Source: Selenomonadaceae bacterium (GTDB taxonomy: Bacteria; Bacillota; Negativicutes; Selenomonadales; Selenomonadaceae). From it: 64,000 nucleotides of DNA. A program made the position numbers and the translations under genes. Numbering within the stretch: the stretch's first letter is position 1; every line of letters starts with the position of its first letter. Of the stretch, positions 62,440-64,000 are shown piece by piece. The notes below the pieces were generated by a model, which did not search any database, was not told where the DNA came from, and saw only the letters and a list, made by a program, of their open reading frames with translations. The stretch spans positions 1-64,000 of the forward strand of contig JAFRRH010000050.1 of the NCBI GenBank assembly GCA_017428215.1, read 5' to 3'.

Positions 62440-62823
62440 TTGGGAGCAGGTAAAGGAAAAGATTTCGGCGTAACAAAAAATGTAGTCAAATTCATGGATA
62501 ATCTTTTGGAACTCGCGGAATATTATCCGATGTCACCGAGTAAATATTTCGGGATTAAGTCCGGCAACAAGGTACGTCAAATTCTCAGCGAAAATCCTTT
62601 GGAAACGATGTGGGATTTTGTCGGACGATTGGCGAAAGGTATTGTCGAGATAAGTTCACTTCCCGGCAATGAGGCGGGCTTGCAAATTGTCTTTCCCGAC
62701 CATTATCGAATTGTTTTTCACGAAAAATCGTCTTCGGACGGTACACCTGCAGTTACAATTTTCCCGTTAAGTAAAGATTGCGTCATTCCGTATCAAAAAA
62801 TCCATTTTGGTTTTAAAAAATGA
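62440..62823 (+). CDS. Unknown protein of the XRE-ImmA island
   Basis: About 127 residues if TTG 62440 is used, 10 nt after AAGGAG; an ATG at 62419 inside the DUF4417 gene gives 134. Contains KNVVKFMDNLLELAEYYPMSPSKYFGIKSGNKVRQIL and a beta-rich LQIVFPDHYRIVFHEKS. No family recognised. Confidence 0.55.
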   Translation: MGAGKGKDFGVTKNVVKFMDNLLELAEYYPMSPSKYFGIKSGNKVRQILSENPLETMWDFVGRLAKGIVEISSLPGNEAGLQIVFPDHYRIVFHEKSSSDGTPAVTIFPLSKDCVIPYQKIHFGFKK

Positions 62824-62835
62824 GGAGGTCGCGTT

Positions 62836-63405
62836 ATGTTCACAGAAAATTTGTCTTTGACGACGGAAGAAGAAAGTTTGTTGCGCGAAACTATTGGAAA
62901 AAAATTGCTTAGAATCAGTATGATGAAACCGATTGAAGTTGGAATACAAGCTTTGCTCCCGATATATGCAGACTTCGGAGATTTTTGCTTTGAATTGACG
63001 CGAACCGATGAAGTGATTCAGTATTTTGACATTCGCGAAGATGCCGGGCGTCCGACTGTTTCCAGAGCCGCTTTTTCAGACAGCGGTTGCATAAAAACTA
63101 TAAATCGCGTCGTTAAAGATGTGCTCGTCGTCATTGACACGTTCGAGTTTACAAATTACAAAGTCACTTATCCGAAGGCGATTATCTTTCAGTTCGACGA
63201 TTGCAACTTGGTTACGGAAAAAATTTGGCTCATATCCTTAGGAGAATTAGATGCGCACTTGGAACCCTTAGACGCTGAAAACTACGATTTAGCCGACGAA
63301 ATGCCATTTTGGTACGACCCAGCAGATAACGACGAAAAACCTTCGGCAACGCAAAAAATTAAGTCGCTTAAGCAAGATAAATTCATCGCCGAAGTCGAAC
63401 TGTAG
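62836..63405 (+). CDS. Unknown protein of the XRE-ImmA island
   Basis: 189 residues, acidic C-terminus (EMPFWYDPADNDEKPS). Segments such as YFDIREDAGRPTVSRAAF and RVVKDVLVVIDTFEF suggest an alpha/beta fold, but no family is recognised. GAGGAGG precedes the ATG, 12 bp after the previous gene, so the three genes form an operon. Confidence 0.6.
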   Translation: MFTENLSLTTEEESLLRETIGKKLLRISMMKPIEVGIQALLPIYADFGDFCFELTRTDEVIQYFDIREDAGRPTVSRAAFSDSGCIKTINRVVKDVLVVIDTFEFTNYKVTYPKAIIFQFDDCNLVTEKIWLISLGELDAHLEPLDAENYDLADEMPFWYDPADNDEKPSATQKIKSLKQDKFIAEVEL

Positions 63406-63514
63406 AAATTCGCTATTCTGAATTTTGTATTTTGAGCCTCCAAAACGCCCGCGCAGGCGATTTTTTTTTGCTCGCGAAGGAAATTTTTGCTAAAATTCCT
63501 TCGGAGGTGCTCTC

Positions 63515-64000
63515 ATGAAGAAAAATCTTTTCCAAACGCTCGCAGAAGCTAATACGGAGGAAGAACTTAAGAATTTTTTCGCCAAACGGTTCAAAATCAA
63601 GCTCGCGACTAAAAATTTCATCGACCTGTACACTCAGCAGATTCTTTTCGAGTTCAAGCTCGATAAAAACCTTAAAAATCCTCAAACACTCGCCGAAATC
63701 GTCGCGCAAACTCTCTACTACGTCCGCCGTCTTAAATTCGGCAACGATTATCGCCCCGTCAGCCAAAATATCTGCATCGTCACTAAAAATTTCGCCGTCA
63801 TCTTCCCGACTGAATCATTCGCCGCATTTTATGACGATAAAAACGCTTACGATTGGGATTTAGCCCCGTCATCGCCTTGCAAAGTTCTTGTAAACGCTTT
63901 ATCCAACTCCGAACTCATTATCAACGCCAAAATTTACGATTTATCCGTTTACACTGTCGAAATCGCCTTTGTCGCCGACATTGAACGCATTTTTAAAGGC
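63515..64000 (+). CDS. Partial gene cut by the window end, possibly restriction-modification related
   Basis: 162 residues are visible from ATG 63515 after CGGAGGTG. LYTQQILFEFKLDKNLKNPQTLAEIVAQTLYYVRRLKFG resembles the N-terminal region of some DNA-modification or nuclease proteins; the E-x-K in LFEFK could belong to a PD-(D/E)xK fold. The rest lies outside the window, so the call is tentative. Confidence 0.4.
   Translation, partial: MKKNLFQTLAEANTEEELKNFFAKRFKIKLATKNFIDLYTQQILFEFKLDKNLKNPQTLAEIVAQTLYYVRRLKFGNDYRPVSQNICIVTKNFAVIFPTESFAAFYDDKNAYDWDLAPSSPCKVLVNALSNSELIINAKIYDLSVYTVEIAFVADIERIFKG

Overview
The window looks like the chromosome of a Gram-negative-type Firmicute of the class Negativicutes (Selenomonadales-like). 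The evidence is an LPS machinery (a WaaA-LpxK fusion and heptose epimerase HldD) in moderately AT-rich DNA alongside clostridial-style genes: PPi-type phosphofructokinase, a LytR-CpsA-Psr protein, an RsmH-FtsL pair and a CymR/IscR-like regulator beside cysK. Genus and species cannot be fixed from sequence alone.

Layout. 0-1.7 kb: decayed DNA with two IS256 transposase fragments and a broken HAD hydrolase. 1.7-4.7 kb: a large TadG-like protein. 4.9-8.2 kb: serS, three tandem small-toxin/antisense-RNA units, two small redox/NTF2 genes and a chimeric remnant. 8.3-11.7 kb: a hexapeptide acetyltransferase with a poly-G tract and a MarR-ABC exporter operon, both behind the same operator. 11.7-21.6 kb: PcrA helicase, WaaA-LpxK, a TPR protein, an MsrA-like pseudoenzyme, an LCP protein and an RTX protein. 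21.7-27.5 kb: three tandem DUF1919 genes, each broken at a poly-C/G tract, behind ileS. 27.6-29.7 kb: a second array of small-peptide/antisense-RNA units (five intact, one truncated) running into the 3' end of a Type ISP restriction-modification gene (29.7-34.3 kb). 34.4-44.6 kb: a complete-looking Tad/Flp pilus operon. 44.9-45.2 kb: four tRNAs. 45.6-60.7 kb: mostly housekeeping (cinA, hldD, nitroreductases, rsmH, ftsL, mgtC, CYTH, Rrf2-cysK-metY, GntR, hydrolases, pfp). 60.8-64 kb: an XRE-ImmA regulated accessory island with DUF4417 and unknown genes, ending in a partial gene.

The most interesting content is in the small genes. Two unrelated peptide families are each arranged as tandem modules. 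Every module has a strong peptide promoter, a peptide with an SD opposed by a C-run, a terminator, and a convergent near-consensus promoter that would make an RNA complementary to the peptide mRNA 3' region. This is the architecture of type I toxin-antitoxin systems such as txpA/ratA. In the second array the duplicated unit carries along the last ~17 codons of the neighbouring restriction gene, and the antisense -35 box overlaps that gene's stop codon.

A second theme is phase variation. Homopolymeric G/C tracts of 8-13 bases lie in three DUF1919 genes (all out of frame here), an acetyltransferase (in frame), a Flp pilin leader (in frame) and the spacer of the putative tad operon promoter. Surface polysaccharide modification and pili are therefore predicted to switch stochastically. 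Functional claims rest on family recognition and reading by eye; no searches were run.
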